From Alphaproteobacteria bacterium UBA3773 (GTDB lineage Bacteria; Pseudomonadota; Alphaproteobacteria; RF32; CAG-239), in the NCBI GenBank assembly GCA_002372275.1, contig DFFP01000009.1, forward strand, positions 22,762 through 86,761: 64,000 bases of DNA, read 5' to 3'. Of this stretch, positions 23,111 through 32,302 are shown piece after piece; position 1 is the first letter of the stretch, and the number at the start of each line of letters is the position of its first letter. The notes beneath the pieces are model-generated. The model was not told the DNA's origin, did no database searches, and saw nothing but the letters and a program-made list of their open reading frames with translations. Both the position numbers and the translations under genes were made by a program.

Positions 23111-24796
23111 TTAGTTTGCTTTTTTCAAAGCTTCGCCTAAAGCATCACCGAGTGAAGTGTTGGCATTGTCAGAATTAGAGTATTCTTCCAAAGCTTTTTT
23201 CTCTTCGTCGATTTCAAAGGCTTTGACTGAAACACCGAGTTTGCCGTTTTTCTTATCGACAGATGTCAATTTGGCCTCTAAAACATCACCTTCGTGATAA
23301 TTTTCAGGGTTTTGACCTTCTTTGTCTTTCGAAAGATCGGCTTTTTTGATGACAGCCGGAATACCTTCAACTTCAACGTTGACACCTTTGTCATCAATAG
23401 AGGTGACAATAGCTTTGACAACATCACCTTTTTTGAGGTTTTCAAGTGCTAAAGCAGCATTGTTTTCATCAAGTTGTTTGATGCCTAAACTGATGCGTTC
23501 TTTATCAACATCAACATCAATGATTTTAGCTTTAATGACTTGACCTTTTTCATAATTTTTAACAGCCTCTTCGCCGGCAACACCCCATGCAATGTCTGAA
23601 AGGTGAATCATACCGTCGATTTCATCTGTTAAGCCAATGAACAAACCGAATTCTGTGATGTTTTTGATTGTTCCTTCAATAACAGAACCTGCCGGATGTT
23701 CTTCAATGTAGGCAGCCCAAGGATTGGGTTGGCATTGTTTGATACCAAGGCTGATTCTTCTCTTTTCGGGATCAACTTCCAAAATTTTGACTTCAACTTC
23801 TTCAGAGGTTGAAACAATTTTGCCCGGGTGAACGTTTTTGCGTGTCCAGCTCATTTCAGAAACGTGGACTAAACCTTCAACACCGTCTTCGAGTTCAACA
23901 AATGCACCATAATCGGTGATGTTGGTGACAATACCTTTGACAACATCACCAACGTGATATTTTTCTGTCACGGCTTCCCAAGGATCATTTTCAAGTTGTT
24001 TCATACCCAAGCTGATACGTTGTGTATCTTCGTTGAATTTAATAACTTGAACTTTAATGGTTTGTCCGACAGACAAAACTTCAGACGGGTGATTGATACG
24101 TTTCCAAGAAATGTCGGTCACGTGTAACAATCCGTCAACACCGCCTAAATCAATGAATGCACCGTAATCTGTGATGTTTTTAACAATACCGTCTAAAACA
24201 GCACCTTCTTTGATGGCACCAATGAGTTCGCTTCTGGCTTCAGCTCTGGTTTCTTCCAAAACAACGCGGCGAGAAACAACGATGTTGCCTCTTTCACGAT
24301 CCATTTTCAAAATTTGGAACGGTTGAGAAATACCCATTAAAGGTGAAATGTCTTTAATCGGGCGAATATCAATTTGTGAACCGGGCAAGAAAGCAATAGC
24401 GCCTTGCAGGTCAACCGTAAAGCCGCCTTTAACACGGCCGAAAATAATACCGTTGACGCGTTCGCCGGCATTCATGGATTTTTCAAGTTCAACCCATGCT
24501 TCTTCTCTGCGTGCTTTTTCACGTGAAAGAACAATGTTGCCTTCTCTGTCTTCATAGCGATCGACCATGACTTCAACTTTATCGCCGACTTTGAGTTCCG
24601 GATTTTGACCGAATTCACGAAGCGGAATGCGACCTTCGGATTTCAAACCGACATCAACTGTGACATAGTCATCTGTTAAACGTACAACGGTTCCTTTAAC
24701 AACACGACCGACTAAACCTTGATCACCGAATTGTTCGTTCAAGAGTTCTTCAAAATTTTCTGTTGTTTCGGGAATTTTAAATTCTGTATTTGTCAT
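23111..24796 (-). CDS. rpsA: 30S ribosomal protein S1
   Basis: The 561-residue protein contains six S1 domains, beginning at about residues 28 (GRVVKGTVVRLTDDYVTVDVG), 112, 198 (GAVLDGIVKNITDYGAFIDLG), 283 (GDVVKGIVTNITDYGAFVEL), 370 and 454. This is the normal proteobacterial layout. S1 binds mRNA leaders on the 30S subunit and unfolds them for initiation. It is transcribed alone here; its usual partners cmk and ihfB are not adjacent. Confidence 0.97.
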   Translation of the reverse strand: MTNTEFKIPETTENFEELLNEQFGDQGLVGRVVKGTVVRLTDDYVTVDVGLKSEGRIPLREFGQNPELKVGDKVEVMVDRYEDREGNIVLSREKARREEAWVELEKSMNAGERVNGIIFGRVKGGFTVDLQGAIAFLPGSQIDIRPIKDISPLMGISQPFQILKMDRERGNIVVSRRVVLEETRAEARSELIGAIKEGAVLDGIVKNITDYGAFIDLGGVDGLLHVTDISWKRINHPSEVLSVGQTIKVQVIKFNEDTQRISLGMKQLENDPWEAVTEKYHVGDVVKGIVTNITDYGAFVELEDGVEGLVHVSEMSWTRKNVHPGKIVSTSEEVEVKILEVDPEKRRISLGIKQCQPNPWAAYIEEHPAGSVIEGTIKNITEFGLFIGLTDEIDGMIHLSDIAWGVAGEEAVKNYEKGQVIKAKIIDVDVDKERISLGIKQLDENNAALALENLKKGDVVKAIVTSIDDKGVNVEVEGIPAVIKKADLSKDKEGQNPENYHEGDVLEAKLTSVDKKNGKLGVSVKAFEIDEEKKALEEYSNSDNANTSLGDALGEALKKAN

Positions 24797-24957
24797 AAAA
24801 AATATATTTCAAAAAAATGCCAGACCTTAATAGATAAGCGGACTTGTGCGTGTGAAAAAACTTTTAAAAAACCGCACCGTTTGATTAAAAGATGCGTTCT
24901 TTATACACGAAAAATTTAATTTTTCAAGCTTTTTATGATTGAAAGATCATAAATTTT

Positions 24958-25698
24958 TCAGTATGTGACTTTTGCAAAATAAAGCCCGCATGCCGGTGCC
25001 GTGACGCCGGCCTCGGCGCGTTTTTTGAGTTTTAAGATTTTTTCAACGTCTTGCGGGGTTAAATGTCCGTCGCCGACCATTTTTAAGGTGCCGACCATAT
25101 TTCGAACCTGATGATATAAAAACGATTTGGCTTCCGTTTTAAAAATTATTTCATCACCCTCTTTTGTGATCTCGAGCTTGTCGAGCGTTTTTAAGGGAGA
25201 TTTTGCTTGGCAACCTGCCCCTCGAAAAGAGCTGAAATCGTGATAGCCGATGAGGTATTTTGCGCCCTCGATCATTTTTTGAACATCTAAAGGGTAGTTC
25301 ACATGCCATACTCTGTTTTCCAGCAAAACAGAAGGGGCACGACGGTTTAAAATGCGGTAGATATAACTTCGTTTTAAGGCCGAAAAACGTGCGTTAAAAT
25401 CAGGGCTGACCTGCTCGACCTCAATCACATTGACGGGGGCATTTTTTTCTCTGAGTTTGGCGTTAAAGGCCTCTCTGATATGGTATAAATCCATATTCAA
25501 GGTCGCATCAAAGTGCGCCACCTGCGCAAGCGCATGCACGCCGGCATCCGTTCGGCCGGCAGCCGTCATCAAGGCCTTTTGGTGCGAAAAAGCAAAAAGT
25601 GCTTCTTCTAAATCTTGCTGAACACTTTCACCCACCTCTTGACGCTGCCAACCGACGAGATTTGTGCCGTCGTATTCTATGTTAATTTTGTATCGCAT
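24958..25698 (-). CDS. truA: tRNA pseudouridine(38-40) synthase TruA
   Basis: ATG 25698 gives the canonical start MRYKINIEYDGTNLVGWQRQ. The catalytic Asp is in AAGRTDAGVHALAQVAHF (about residue 52), and FSSFRGAGCQAKSP and FLYHQVRNMVG are also typical. The protein is 246 residues and appears complete. A 23-bp segment of its 5' end (25649-25671) is repeated at 26319-26341, where a second, truncated TruA N-terminus remains. The present N-terminal codons therefore look supplied by an inserted segment rather than ancestral. Confidence 0.95.
   Translation of the reverse strand: MRYKINIEYDGTNLVGWQRQEVGESVQQDLEEALFAFSHQKALMTAAGRTDAGVHALAQVAHFDATLNMDLYHIREAFNAKLREKNAPVNVIEVEQVSPDFNARFSALKRSYIYRILNRRAPSVLLENRVWHVNYPLDVQKMIEGAKYLIGYHDFSSFRGAGCQAKSPLKTLDKLEITKEGDEIIFKTEAKSFLYHQVRNMVGTLKMVGDGHLTPQDVEKILKLKKRAEAGVTAPACGLYFAKVTY
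25649..25671 (-). repeat. 23-bp direct repeat inside truA, copy 1 (possible attachment site)
   Basis: These bases encode the DGTNLVG part of TruA and are identical to 26319-26341. They mark one border of a 669-bp inserted segment. Confidence 0.75.
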
Positions 25699-25988
25699 TT
25701 TCTTTATTCTAAATTTTAATGTATCATTGATAATTGATATTTGGCAAAAAAGCAAGAAGATATCCAAAAAAACTTGACTGATTTGTAAAAAAATATTATA
25801 CTGAAATCAATAAAAAGTATTTATGTTAATTGTTTGGTTTATTAGTAGTCTGTTTTTTGGGTTTTCTCAAAGAAGAGCTGGTATGTGCTAAATGATTGAT
25901 TTTAATATAACATCCTTGTCCTGGATGATAATTTATTTAGCTCATACAAAGGACAATTGTATGAGTACACCTTATTAAATTTTTTTTT

Positions 25989-26237
25989 ATGGAAGCTGTA
26001 ATTTTTTACGTTGTCTATTTTGCTCTGTTGTGTCTTGGTTATTGCTTAGTAAGTAAAACATATAAGATCAAACAGAACTGGTTGAGAAGCACTCTTCGGA
26101 TTATAGGTATAATTATAAACATAATTTGCTACATCTTTGCATTTTATTTTATGATAGAACCTGATGGTTGTTATTCCTGCATGATGAGTGGTTTTATTTT
26201 GTTTGGTATGACTTTCTTGTATGGAAGCATGGTATAA
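25989..26237 (+). CDS. Small membrane protein of the truA insertion
   Basis: The 82-residue protein has three likely membrane helices (about residues 3-20, 35-55 and 62-80), with three cysteines in PDGCYSCMMSG between the last two. It is the only sizeable frame in the segment inserted between the truA repeats and is read opposite to truA. No family is recognised. No good ribosome binding site precedes the ATG, which follows a run of T. The upstream 290 bases hold only AT-rich DNA and a palindrome CTCATACAA/TTGTATGAG (about 25941-25965). Confidence 0.45.
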   Translation: MEAVIFYVVYFALLCLGYCLVSKTYKIKQNWLRSTLRIIGIIINIICYIFAFYFMIEPDGCYSCMMSGFILFGMTFLYGSMV

Positions 26238-26263
26238 GCAGAATAATTTTACCCAACGAACTA

Positions 26264-26309
26264 AAAAATAACCCTCGATAGCTTAAAACTATCAGGGGTT
26301 ATTTTTTTT
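26264..26309 (+). terminator. Terminator after the small membrane protein
   Basis: AATAACCC...GATAG pairs with CTATC...GGGGTTATT, followed by a T-run ending in A. It closes the inserted unit 9 bases before the second repeat copy. Confidence 0.8.
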
Positions 26310-26317
26310 AGTTATTT

Positions 26318-26371
26318 TCAACCGACGAGATTTGTGCCGTCATATTCAATCGTTAGCTTAAAACGTGTCAT
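26318..26371 (-). pseudogene. truA: Displaced 5' fragment of truA (17 codons)
   Basis: From ATG 26371 the minus strand reads MTRFKLTIEYDGTNLVG and then TGA. This is a perfect TruA N-terminus but different from that of the present gene (MRYKINIEYDGTNLVG). It begins 27 bases after the stop of the upstream oxidoreductase gene, an operon-like spacing, so it is most likely the original truA start. The break is at the conserved Gly-Trp, where TGG became TGA at the junction. Confidence 0.8.
26319..26341 (-). repeat. 23-bp direct repeat, copy 2 (possible attachment site)
   Basis: Identical to 25649-25671 and located in the displaced truA 5' fragment. Beyond it the two truA starts differ at the DNA level while keeping the protein pattern. 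Confidence 0.75.
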
Positions 26372-26397
26372 ATGATATGAAAACCGTGAGAAAAGTT

Positions 26398-27411
26398 TTA
26401 AGCGGCCTTAACAAAAGATTGTGCCGAGCCTAAAAACCCGAGTTTACGCTCGATTTCCCAAATGACTTTTAAGGCCTCTAACGCGCGCTCACCCGTGACG
26501 CGTGGTGTGGTCCTGCCGCAGACGCAATCAATAAAGTGTTTTTGTTCTGAAAACAGAGGTTGAGCCGAGGGGATGAATAAGTCTTCGGATGTGCCTTTCA
26601 GGCCATAGTTCATCCATTCGGGCAAGTTTTCTTTGTTGACGTAGTTAGATCTGCCTTGCCAACAAACTTTAATGCTTTGATTGATGAAATCCATATCCAT
26701 ATAGTTTTCATCTGTGGTGACGGTTAGGGTGCGAACGCGCGATTGTGTGATTCGGCTGGCCGTTAAGTTGGCGGTCACACCATTTTCAAACTGAAGAAGT
26801 GCTGAAATATAATCTTTGCCTTCGGGCTTATCAGCAGTTTTAACGGACATGGCTTCAACGTTAATGACTTTGGATTTAACAAGTGATTGAACCACTTCAA
26901 CATCATGAATCATCAAATCCATTGCCACATCAACATCAGTAATTCTGCCGCTGGCCGCTGACATACGCTGGGTTGTGATTGAGCGGATTTTAGACGGATC
27001 ATTCAAAATCTTGCTCATTTGTTCAACAGCCGGATTAAATTGTTCGATATGACCGACGAGCAAAACGGCACCGCTCTTTTGAGCGGCATTAATCAATCTT
27101 TGGCACTCAATTTCTGTGGTGGCAAGCGGTTTTTCCATCAAACAATGAATGCCTTTATTTAAAAAGAATTCCCCCACATCCGCGTGCGTGACAGAGGTTG
27201 TCACAACGCTGACGGCATCAACATTTGAAGCCACTTCTTCAAGTGATGAAAAGGCTTTAATATGAAAAGTTTCAGCAGCACTTAAAGCAGCTTCCTTAAT
27301 AACATCATAAACGCCGACGAGCTCAACACCCGGAACGGTTTGATATGTTTTGATGTGATTTTTTCCCATCATACCTGCGCCGATAACGGCAACGCGAACA
27401 TTATTTGTCAT
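26398..27411 (-). CDS. Gfo/Idh/MocA-family oxidoreductase
   Basis: The 337-residue protein begins VRVAVIGAGMMGKNHIKTYQTVPG, a Rossmann NAD(P)-binding motif, and has the family's MEKPLATTEIE signature with the catalytic-region Lys near residue 94. The C-terminal alpha/beta domain includes GVTANLTASRITQSRVRTLTV. Such enzymes oxidise or reduce sugars, often UDP-sugars for surface polysaccharides. The substrate is not evident. It lies directly upstream of the original truA start and may once have been cotranscribed with it. Confidence 0.85.
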   Translation of the reverse strand: MTNNVRVAVIGAGMMGKNHIKTYQTVPGVELVGVYDVIKEAALSAAETFHIKAFSSLEEVASNVDAVSVVTTSVTHADVGEFFLNKGIHCLMEKPLATTEIECQRLINAAQKSGAVLLVGHIEQFNPAVEQMSKILNDPSKIRSITTQRMSAASGRITDVDVAMDLMIHDVEVVQSLVKSKVINVEAMSVKTADKPEGKDYISALLQFENGVTANLTASRITQSRVRTLTVTTDENYMDMDFINQSIKVCWQGRSNYVNKENLPEWMNYGLKGTSEDLFIPSAQPLFSEQKHFIDCVCGRTTPRVTGERALEALKVIWEIERKLGFLGSAQSFVKAA

Positions 27412-27587
27412 TTGATTAAAATTCCTTTTAAAATGTTATGAACTGGAGAGTTATATACCACTTTTTAAGATTAGATGTGACTAAAAATATGTTACATTTT
27501 ATTTCATGAAAAAATCCATAAAAATTTTTGCTCATTTATTTAAAATCAGTTTCATGCGGATTACATCGTTTTTGAAAGGAGAAAAAA

Positions 27588-28016
27588 ATGTCCATATTAT
27601 CGCCGTTTTTATTTGTTGTTCTTGCTTCTGCCGAAGTTTCGGGCTCTGAAGTCACCATTGTCGGTTCGGCCTCAACGCCGAGCGGAAAAGAAATTAAAGA
27701 AGAAATGACTTTGCCCTCTGATGATACATATGCTCCGTTTCCAAACGTGGTCAAAGAAAGTCCAAGTGCGCCAACAAAGACACCGACCTTAAATGTGCAA
27801 CATCAAAATGAACCCTTAAAAGAAGTGAACGAGTGGTCAGAGCAAAACCCCAAACCTTTTTCTATTTCGCCCCAAAAACAAGAAAACGAAATCGAAAATA
27901 CACTTTATGAAGGTGGGGATCGCATTTATGATGTTCAATCTTATCCGATTAAGGACATTCAAACCATCACGGAGCCAAACATTGATCCGACAATTACAAA
28001 TTATCCGGCATATTAA
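27588..28016 (+). CDS. Secreted Pro/Glu-rich protein of unknown function
   Basis: After a short signal sequence (MSILSPFLFVVLASAEVSG) the 142-residue chain is low-complexity, rich in Pro, Glu, Ser and Thr, and probably disordered. It ends in DPTITNYPAY. GAAAGGAG lies 9 bases before ATG 27588. It overlaps the stop of the convergent trmB by 4 bases. No family is recognised; coding status is supported by the binding site, the open frame and the signal peptide. Confidence 0.5.
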   Translation: MSILSPFLFVVLASAEVSGSEVTIVGSASTPSGKEIKEEMTLPSDDTYAPFPNVVKESPSAPTKTPTLNVQHQNEPLKEVNEWSEQNPKPFSISPQKQENEIENTLYEGGDRIYDVQSYPIKDIQTITEPNIDPTITNYPAY

Positions 28017-28738
28017 ATTTTTTGATATTCAAAAAACACAGGGCGTCTGCCCTCATTTAAGGCCTTTTTTTGATATTTCGTTTCGACCCAGTCTTTCGGG
28101 GGATAGCGCCAATCATTTGAGCTTTTTGCGGTCCAGATAAAATCAGGGCATTCGTGCATGGTGCGCAGAACGTGTGCTTTATAAACCGGGTGATCGGTTG
28201 CAATCTGTAAAATACCGCCTTTTTTTAAGATTCGAGCCAATTCTTTTAAATTATCCGGGTTGATAAAGCGTCTTTTGGCATGGCGTTTTTTGGGCCACGG
28301 GTCCGGAAACAGTAAATATATTTTATCAAGAGAATGACTTTTAATACGTTCAAACAAAAGCCGAACATCATCATCAAAAATGCGGATATTATCGGCTCGA
28401 TCTGAGGTCAGCGAAACATCATCCGTGATGGCTTCGGCATTTTTTATGCCGGTTAAAGATGTTAAAAGGGAGGCTACGCCGTTTTTAAAAACCTCAACAC
28501 CGATAAAACCTGTTGTTTTTTCTTTAAGCGCAAGGCCTGCCAAATGGGCCCCGTCGCCAAACCCGATTTCAAGACAGATTTTTTGAAATTGAGAGGAAAA
28601 TAACGTATCAAAATCGAGCATTCCTTGCTTGGGCACACTGATTTGAGATAAAAACTCATCAAGCAAAAAACTTTTGGCTTTTCGGATGACACGGCCTTTG
28701 CGGCGTCCGAAAAATTTCGGGGTTTGTATTTCGTTCAC
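28013..28738 (-). CDS. trmB: tRNA (guanine-N7-)-methyltransferase
   Basis: The 241-residue protein has the SAM-binding motif LEIGFGDGAHLAGLA (about residue 57), EVFKNGVASLL, and the TrmB signature LFPDPWPKKRHAKRRFINPD. It methylates G46 of tRNAs. It is last in a minus-strand series whose order (miaB, phoH, ybeY, lnt, XRE regulator, trmB) is typical of alphaproteobacteria. Confidence 0.95.
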   Translation of the reverse strand: MNEIQTPKFFGRRKGRVIRKAKSFLLDEFLSQISVPKQGMLDFDTLFSSQFQKICLEIGFGDGAHLAGLALKEKTTGFIGVEVFKNGVASLLTSLTGIKNAEAITDDVSLTSDRADNIRIFDDDVRLLFERIKSHSLDKIYLLFPDPWPKKRHAKRRFINPDNLKELARILKKGGILQIATDHPVYKAHVLRTMHECPDFIWTAKSSNDWRYPPKDWVETKYQKKALNEGRRPVFFEYQKI

Positions 28739-28741
28739 AAT

Positions 28742-29242
28742 TCAGCTCCGTTTGGTTTGATTTTCTTCGCTTAAATTGACGTCTGATTTTGAAACGGCGA
28801 CAATTAAATCAAACAAATATTTTGCGATTTTTCGATTGTTGATTTTGTAGTAAGCCGTGACGAGTTCAAGCGTTTCTTTGCGCTTCATCGGGTCATAATC
28901 AATCTCGGGGGCGTCTTCGTTGAAATCATTCAAAGGCTTTGAGGTGAGCATCATCGGGCTTTGTTCTTCAATCTCAAGGGGCATATCGGCAAAGAAAAAA
29001 TCCATCGACACACCTAAAACGCGACTGATATCCCACAGGCGGCTGGCCCCCACTCTGTTCAGGCCTTTTTCATATTTTTGAATTTGTTGAAACGTCAGCC
29101 CCATTTTTTCGGCCATTTGTTGTTGGCTCATATGTAAAACTTTGCGACGCAACTTAATCCGGTTGCCGACGTGTGTGTCAATCGGGTTCGGTGCACCGGC
29201 TGTTAAGCGCCCGCGTGGTGATTTTGTTTGTGTTTCTGTCAT
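28742..29242 (-). CDS. XRE-family transcriptional regulator
   Basis: A helix-turn-helix domain occupies residues 25-82 (VGNRIKLRRKVLHMSQQQMAEKMGLTFQQIQKYEKGLNRVGASRLWDIS). This type, with TFQQIQKYEKGxNR, is widespread in alphaproteobacteria. The N-terminus is basic (SPRGRLTAGAPNPID), and the C-terminal about 80 residues contain a helical segment ending in a polar tail. It lies between lnt and trmB, where many alphaproteobacteria also have metK, which is missing here. Targets are unknown. Confidence 0.85.
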   Translation of the reverse strand: MTETQTKSPRGRLTAGAPNPIDTHVGNRIKLRRKVLHMSQQQMAEKMGLTFQQIQKYEKGLNRVGASRLWDISRVLGVSMDFFFADMPLEIEEQSPMMLTSKPLNDFNEDAPEIDYDPMKRKETLELVTAYYKINNRKIAKYLFDLIVAVSKSDVNLSEENQTKRS

Positions 29243-29311
29243 TGTTCTTTGTTCCTAAAATACAACTATTAGTTTGTATATAAAATATTATCGCATTTAT
29301 GTCAACTTATC

Positions 29312-30820
29312 TCAACGTTTATACACTATTGCTTTACATAACAGAAAAACTAAAAATCCGATGAGTACAATTAAAAAGTAAATCGAAAAATTGCAGTTGG
29401 CGTAAAATGTCGAAACATTGAGCGTTTGGGGCAGATAAACATCTTGAAAGGCTTTTTGATTAAGCTCTATTTTGGCAATGACACGCCCCATGGGGTCAAT
29501 GACGGCGCTGATGCCGTTGTTGGCGCTTCGAATAATGGTGATACCTTCTTCAACGGCGCGCATTTTAGCCGAGCTTAAATGTTGATAAGGGCCGAAACTG
29601 TTGCCGTACCAACCATCGTTGCTGACCAAAACAATAAATGAGGGTTTGTTTTGGCGATCAAGAACTTGATCGGGGAAAATGATTTCATAACAAATGAGGG
29701 CTGCAAAAGGGGGTAAATTTTTGAGATTTAATTGTTTATATTTTTGCGTTGTCGAAATATCGGTAATTAAATTGGTGACAGGTCGTAAAAAGCTTGGAAG
29801 ATATTTTCGAAAAGGGATATATTCACCAAACGGAACAAGATGATTTTTATCATAAAAATCAATCATTTGTCCCTTATCGTCAAAAACCCCCATGGCATTA
29901 TATATTTTTTTGCTTTTTTCATCAAAACGCAGCATACCTGTCATTAAATATCCGTTTTGAGGGATTGCTCGTTTAATTTTTGCCTGAAAATAAGGCGAGT
30001 GTTCCAAATCAAAAGCGGTCGCCGTTTCACCCCACACAACAAACCGGACATTGTTGAAAGGTTCTTTGGCACTCATATCAATATAGGTTTGAAGATTGTT
30101 TTCAAGCGCGTTTTCATCCCATTTTAAGGATTGAGAAATGCTCGGTTGAACAAGCCGCACTTTAATCTCTGAATCGTTTTGTGATATTGATTTTAAGCGC
30201 AAGGTCCCAAATGAAAACATTAAAATCATCAATATACTTAAAACGGATATGCCGCTTTTATATTGTTTTTTGAGGGTAGCATAACAGCTTGCGCTGATGA
30301 TGCAGACAATAAATGATAAGCCATATGTTCCGATAACCGAAGCACTTTGAATAAACGTGTCTGAAAAGGCAAAGACGGTGCCTGCCATATTCCACGGAAA
30401 GCCTGTGAAAATATATGCTCTTAAATATTCCATCAAAACAAAAGATGAGCTGAAGGCTAAAAGGCGTATCCATAAATTTTGATTTTGAAAAAAGCGCCAA
30501 ATCAAAAACGGAAAAATAAAAAATATACCAAAAACGGCACCTATACCAAACAAGGCGACAGGATAGAGCCATCCAAAGGTTGGAATATCAATAAGCAAAG
30601 CATTTGAAATCCAATAAAAACCGACCATAAAGTGACCAAAACCGAACAAATAGCCGGTGAGAGCTGTTTTTTTATAACTTTGAATTTCACTTAAAATTTG
30701 CCACATCAGCACAAACGCAATGACAAAACAAAACAACCAATAAAGCGGTGCAAATGAAAGAGCCGATAAGGCTCCCAAAAAAAATGCACTGCTTAAAGGG
30801 TGTTTTTGTAAAAATTCCAT
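29312..30820 (-). CDS. lnt: Apolipoprotein N-acyltransferase
   Basis: The 502-residue protein has about six N-terminal membrane helices, a periplasmic nitrilase-type domain (about residues 215-470) and a last helix. The catalytic triad region is visible as WGETATAF (Glu), KNHLVPFGEYIPFR (Lys) and ICYEIIFPD (Cys). It adds the third acyl chain to lipoproteins in the inner membrane. The lipoproteins encoded nearby (mltA, the RlpA-like protein and others) would be substrates. Confidence 0.95.
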   Translation of the reverse strand: MEFLQKHPLSSAFFLGALSALSFAPLYWLFCFVIAFVLMWQILSEIQSYKKTALTGYLFGFGHFMVGFYWISNALLIDIPTFGWLYPVALFGIGAVFGIFFIFPFLIWRFFQNQNLWIRLLAFSSSFVLMEYLRAYIFTGFPWNMAGTVFAFSDTFIQSASVIGTYGLSFIVCIISASCYATLKKQYKSGISVLSILMILMFSFGTLRLKSISQNDSEIKVRLVQPSISQSLKWDENALENNLQTYIDMSAKEPFNNVRFVVWGETATAFDLEHSPYFQAKIKRAIPQNGYLMTGMLRFDEKSKKIYNAMGVFDDKGQMIDFYDKNHLVPFGEYIPFRKYLPSFLRPVTNLITDISTTQKYKQLNLKNLPPFAALICYEIIFPDQVLDRQNKPSFIVLVSNDGWYGNSFGPYQHLSSAKMRAVEEGITIIRSANNGISAVIDPMGRVIAKIELNQKAFQDVYLPQTLNVSTFYANCNFSIYFLIVLIGFLVFLLCKAIVYKR

Positions 30821-30823
30821 CTT

Positions 30824-31336
30824 TTATTCCTGATACGGATCGGGCACGCCAAGAAGTGATAAAATATCAATCTCGATTTTTTCCATCTCTAAGCGCTCGT
30901 CATCATCGATGTGATCATAACCTAAAATATGAAGAATGCCGTGTGTTAAAAGATGCTCAAAATGGTCTTTGAAAGGTATATCGAGTTCTTTAGCCTCAGC
31001 TTGCAAGCGTTCAAACGAAATGATGATGTCGCCGAGCTCAATGTCCGTTTGCTTTTCTAAATTATCTTCAAAATCTTCGCCGTCAATGTTGGCAAACGAA
31101 AGAACGTTTGTCGGTTTATCCATGTTTCGAAAGGTTTTATTTAAATGGTGAACCGTTTCGTCGTTGCTCAAACAAAGGTTGATGGAAAAATTTTTGTTTT
31201 CTTTTAAAAACCAAACCAAATCCGTAACGACTTTTAGCGTGCTGTTTTTCACACTTTCAATCGTTTCTGAAACGGAAAACGAAAGAGTTTCCCACGCTTT
31301 GTCATCAATGTTATAAAAAATGTCGAATTTATTCAT
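30824..31336 (-). CDS. ybeY: Endoribonuclease YbeY
   Basis: ATG 31336 (MNKFDIFYNIDDKAWE) overlaps the phoH stop by 8 bases. The 170-residue protein contains the metal-binding motif HGILHILGYDH, preceded by the conserved region NKTFRNMDKPTNVLSF. It acts in 16S rRNA 3' end processing and ribosome quality control. It sits between phoH and lnt; the corC/hlyC gene often found between ybeY and lnt is absent. Confidence 0.95.
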   Translation of the reverse strand: MNKFDIFYNIDDKAWETLSFSVSETIESVKNSTLKVVTDLVWFLKENKNFSINLCLSNDETVHHLNKTFRNMDKPTNVLSFANIDGEDFEDNLEKQTDIELGDIIISFERLQAEAKELDIPFKDHFEHLLTHGILHILGYDHIDDDERLEMEKIEIDILSLLGVPDPYQE

Positions 31337-32300
31337 TTTCTTTTTTCTGTAATTCTTTATAGCGGTTTTCATATGCTTGAACGATTTTGGCAACTAAACC
31401 ATGGCGCACAACATCTTTTGAAGAAAATTCAACAGATGAAACACCCGCAACATTTTTTAAGATACCCAAAGCATCTTTTAAGCCGGAAATAACACCTCGC
31501 GGCAAGTCAATTTGGCTTAAATCGCCGTTGACGACCATGCGTGAATTTTCACCCAAACGCGTTAAAAACATTTTCATTTGCATCGGGGTTGTGTTTTGAG
31601 CTTCGTCCAAAATCACAAATGCGTTGGCAAGGGTGCGCCCGCGCATAAAAGCCAGCGGGGCAATTTCAATTTCGCCAAGCGAGAGTTTTTTATCCACCGT
31701 TTCGGCCGGCAACATTTCATACAAAGCGTCGTATAAAGGTCTTAAATACGGATCGACCTTTTCTTTCAAATCGCCCGGTAAAAAGCCGAGATTTTCGCCT
31801 GCTTCAACGGCCGGTCTGGATAAAATAATTTTATCGATTGTGCCCTCAAGCATCATCGAAACAGCCAGTGCAACGGCTAAATAAGTTTTACCGGTTCCGG
31901 CAGGTCCCAAACCGAAAACGAGTTCGTTTTTCATCATGGCTTCAATGTATTTTGCTTGTGTGGCAGATCTGGGGTAAATATAACGTTTTTTTGTTTTGAG
32001 GACAATTTCGTTTAAATTGTGCGCTTCGGTTTCATTTGTTGTTCCGCCCGACATACGAATGGCCGCTTTGACTTCTTCTTCGCCGATATTAATGTTTTTG
32101 CTTGCTTTGTCATAAAGAAGCATGAGGGCTGTTTTGGCATAATCTATATCTTGTTTGTTGCCTTTGATTGTAATCTCGTTTCCGAAATTTAAAATTTCGA
32201 CGTTAAGCATTTTTTCAATCAACCTTAAATTGGCGTCTGCCGCGCCGACAAGTTTTTGAATGAGTTGATTGTTGTATAATTCAAAGTTCAGTTCTGCCAT
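31329..32300 (-). CDS. phoH: PhoH-like ATPase
   Basis: The 323-residue protein has the PhoH ATPase domain with the Walker A motif GLGPAGTGKTYLAVA (about residue 133), the Walker B motif FVILDEAQNTTPMQM and VVNGDLSQIDLPRG. The N-terminal about 100 residues are KH-like (VGAADANLRLIEKMLNVEI). It is linked to RNA metabolism together with YbeY, with which it overlaps here. Confidence 0.95.
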   Translation of the reverse strand: MAELNFELYNNQLIQKLVGAADANLRLIEKMLNVEILNFGNEITIKGNKQDIDYAKTALMLLYDKASKNINIGEEEVKAAIRMSGGTTNETEAHNLNEIVLKTKKRYIYPRSATQAKYIEAMMKNELVFGLGPAGTGKTYLAVALAVSMMLEGTIDKIILSRPAVEAGENLGFLPGDLKEKVDPYLRPLYDALYEMLPAETVDKKLSLGEIEIAPLAFMRGRTLANAFVILDEAQNTTPMQMKMFLTRLGENSRMVVNGDLSQIDLPRGVISGLKDALGILKNVAGVSSVEFSSKDVVRHGLVAKIVQAYENRYKELQKKENE

Positions 32301-32302
32301 TT

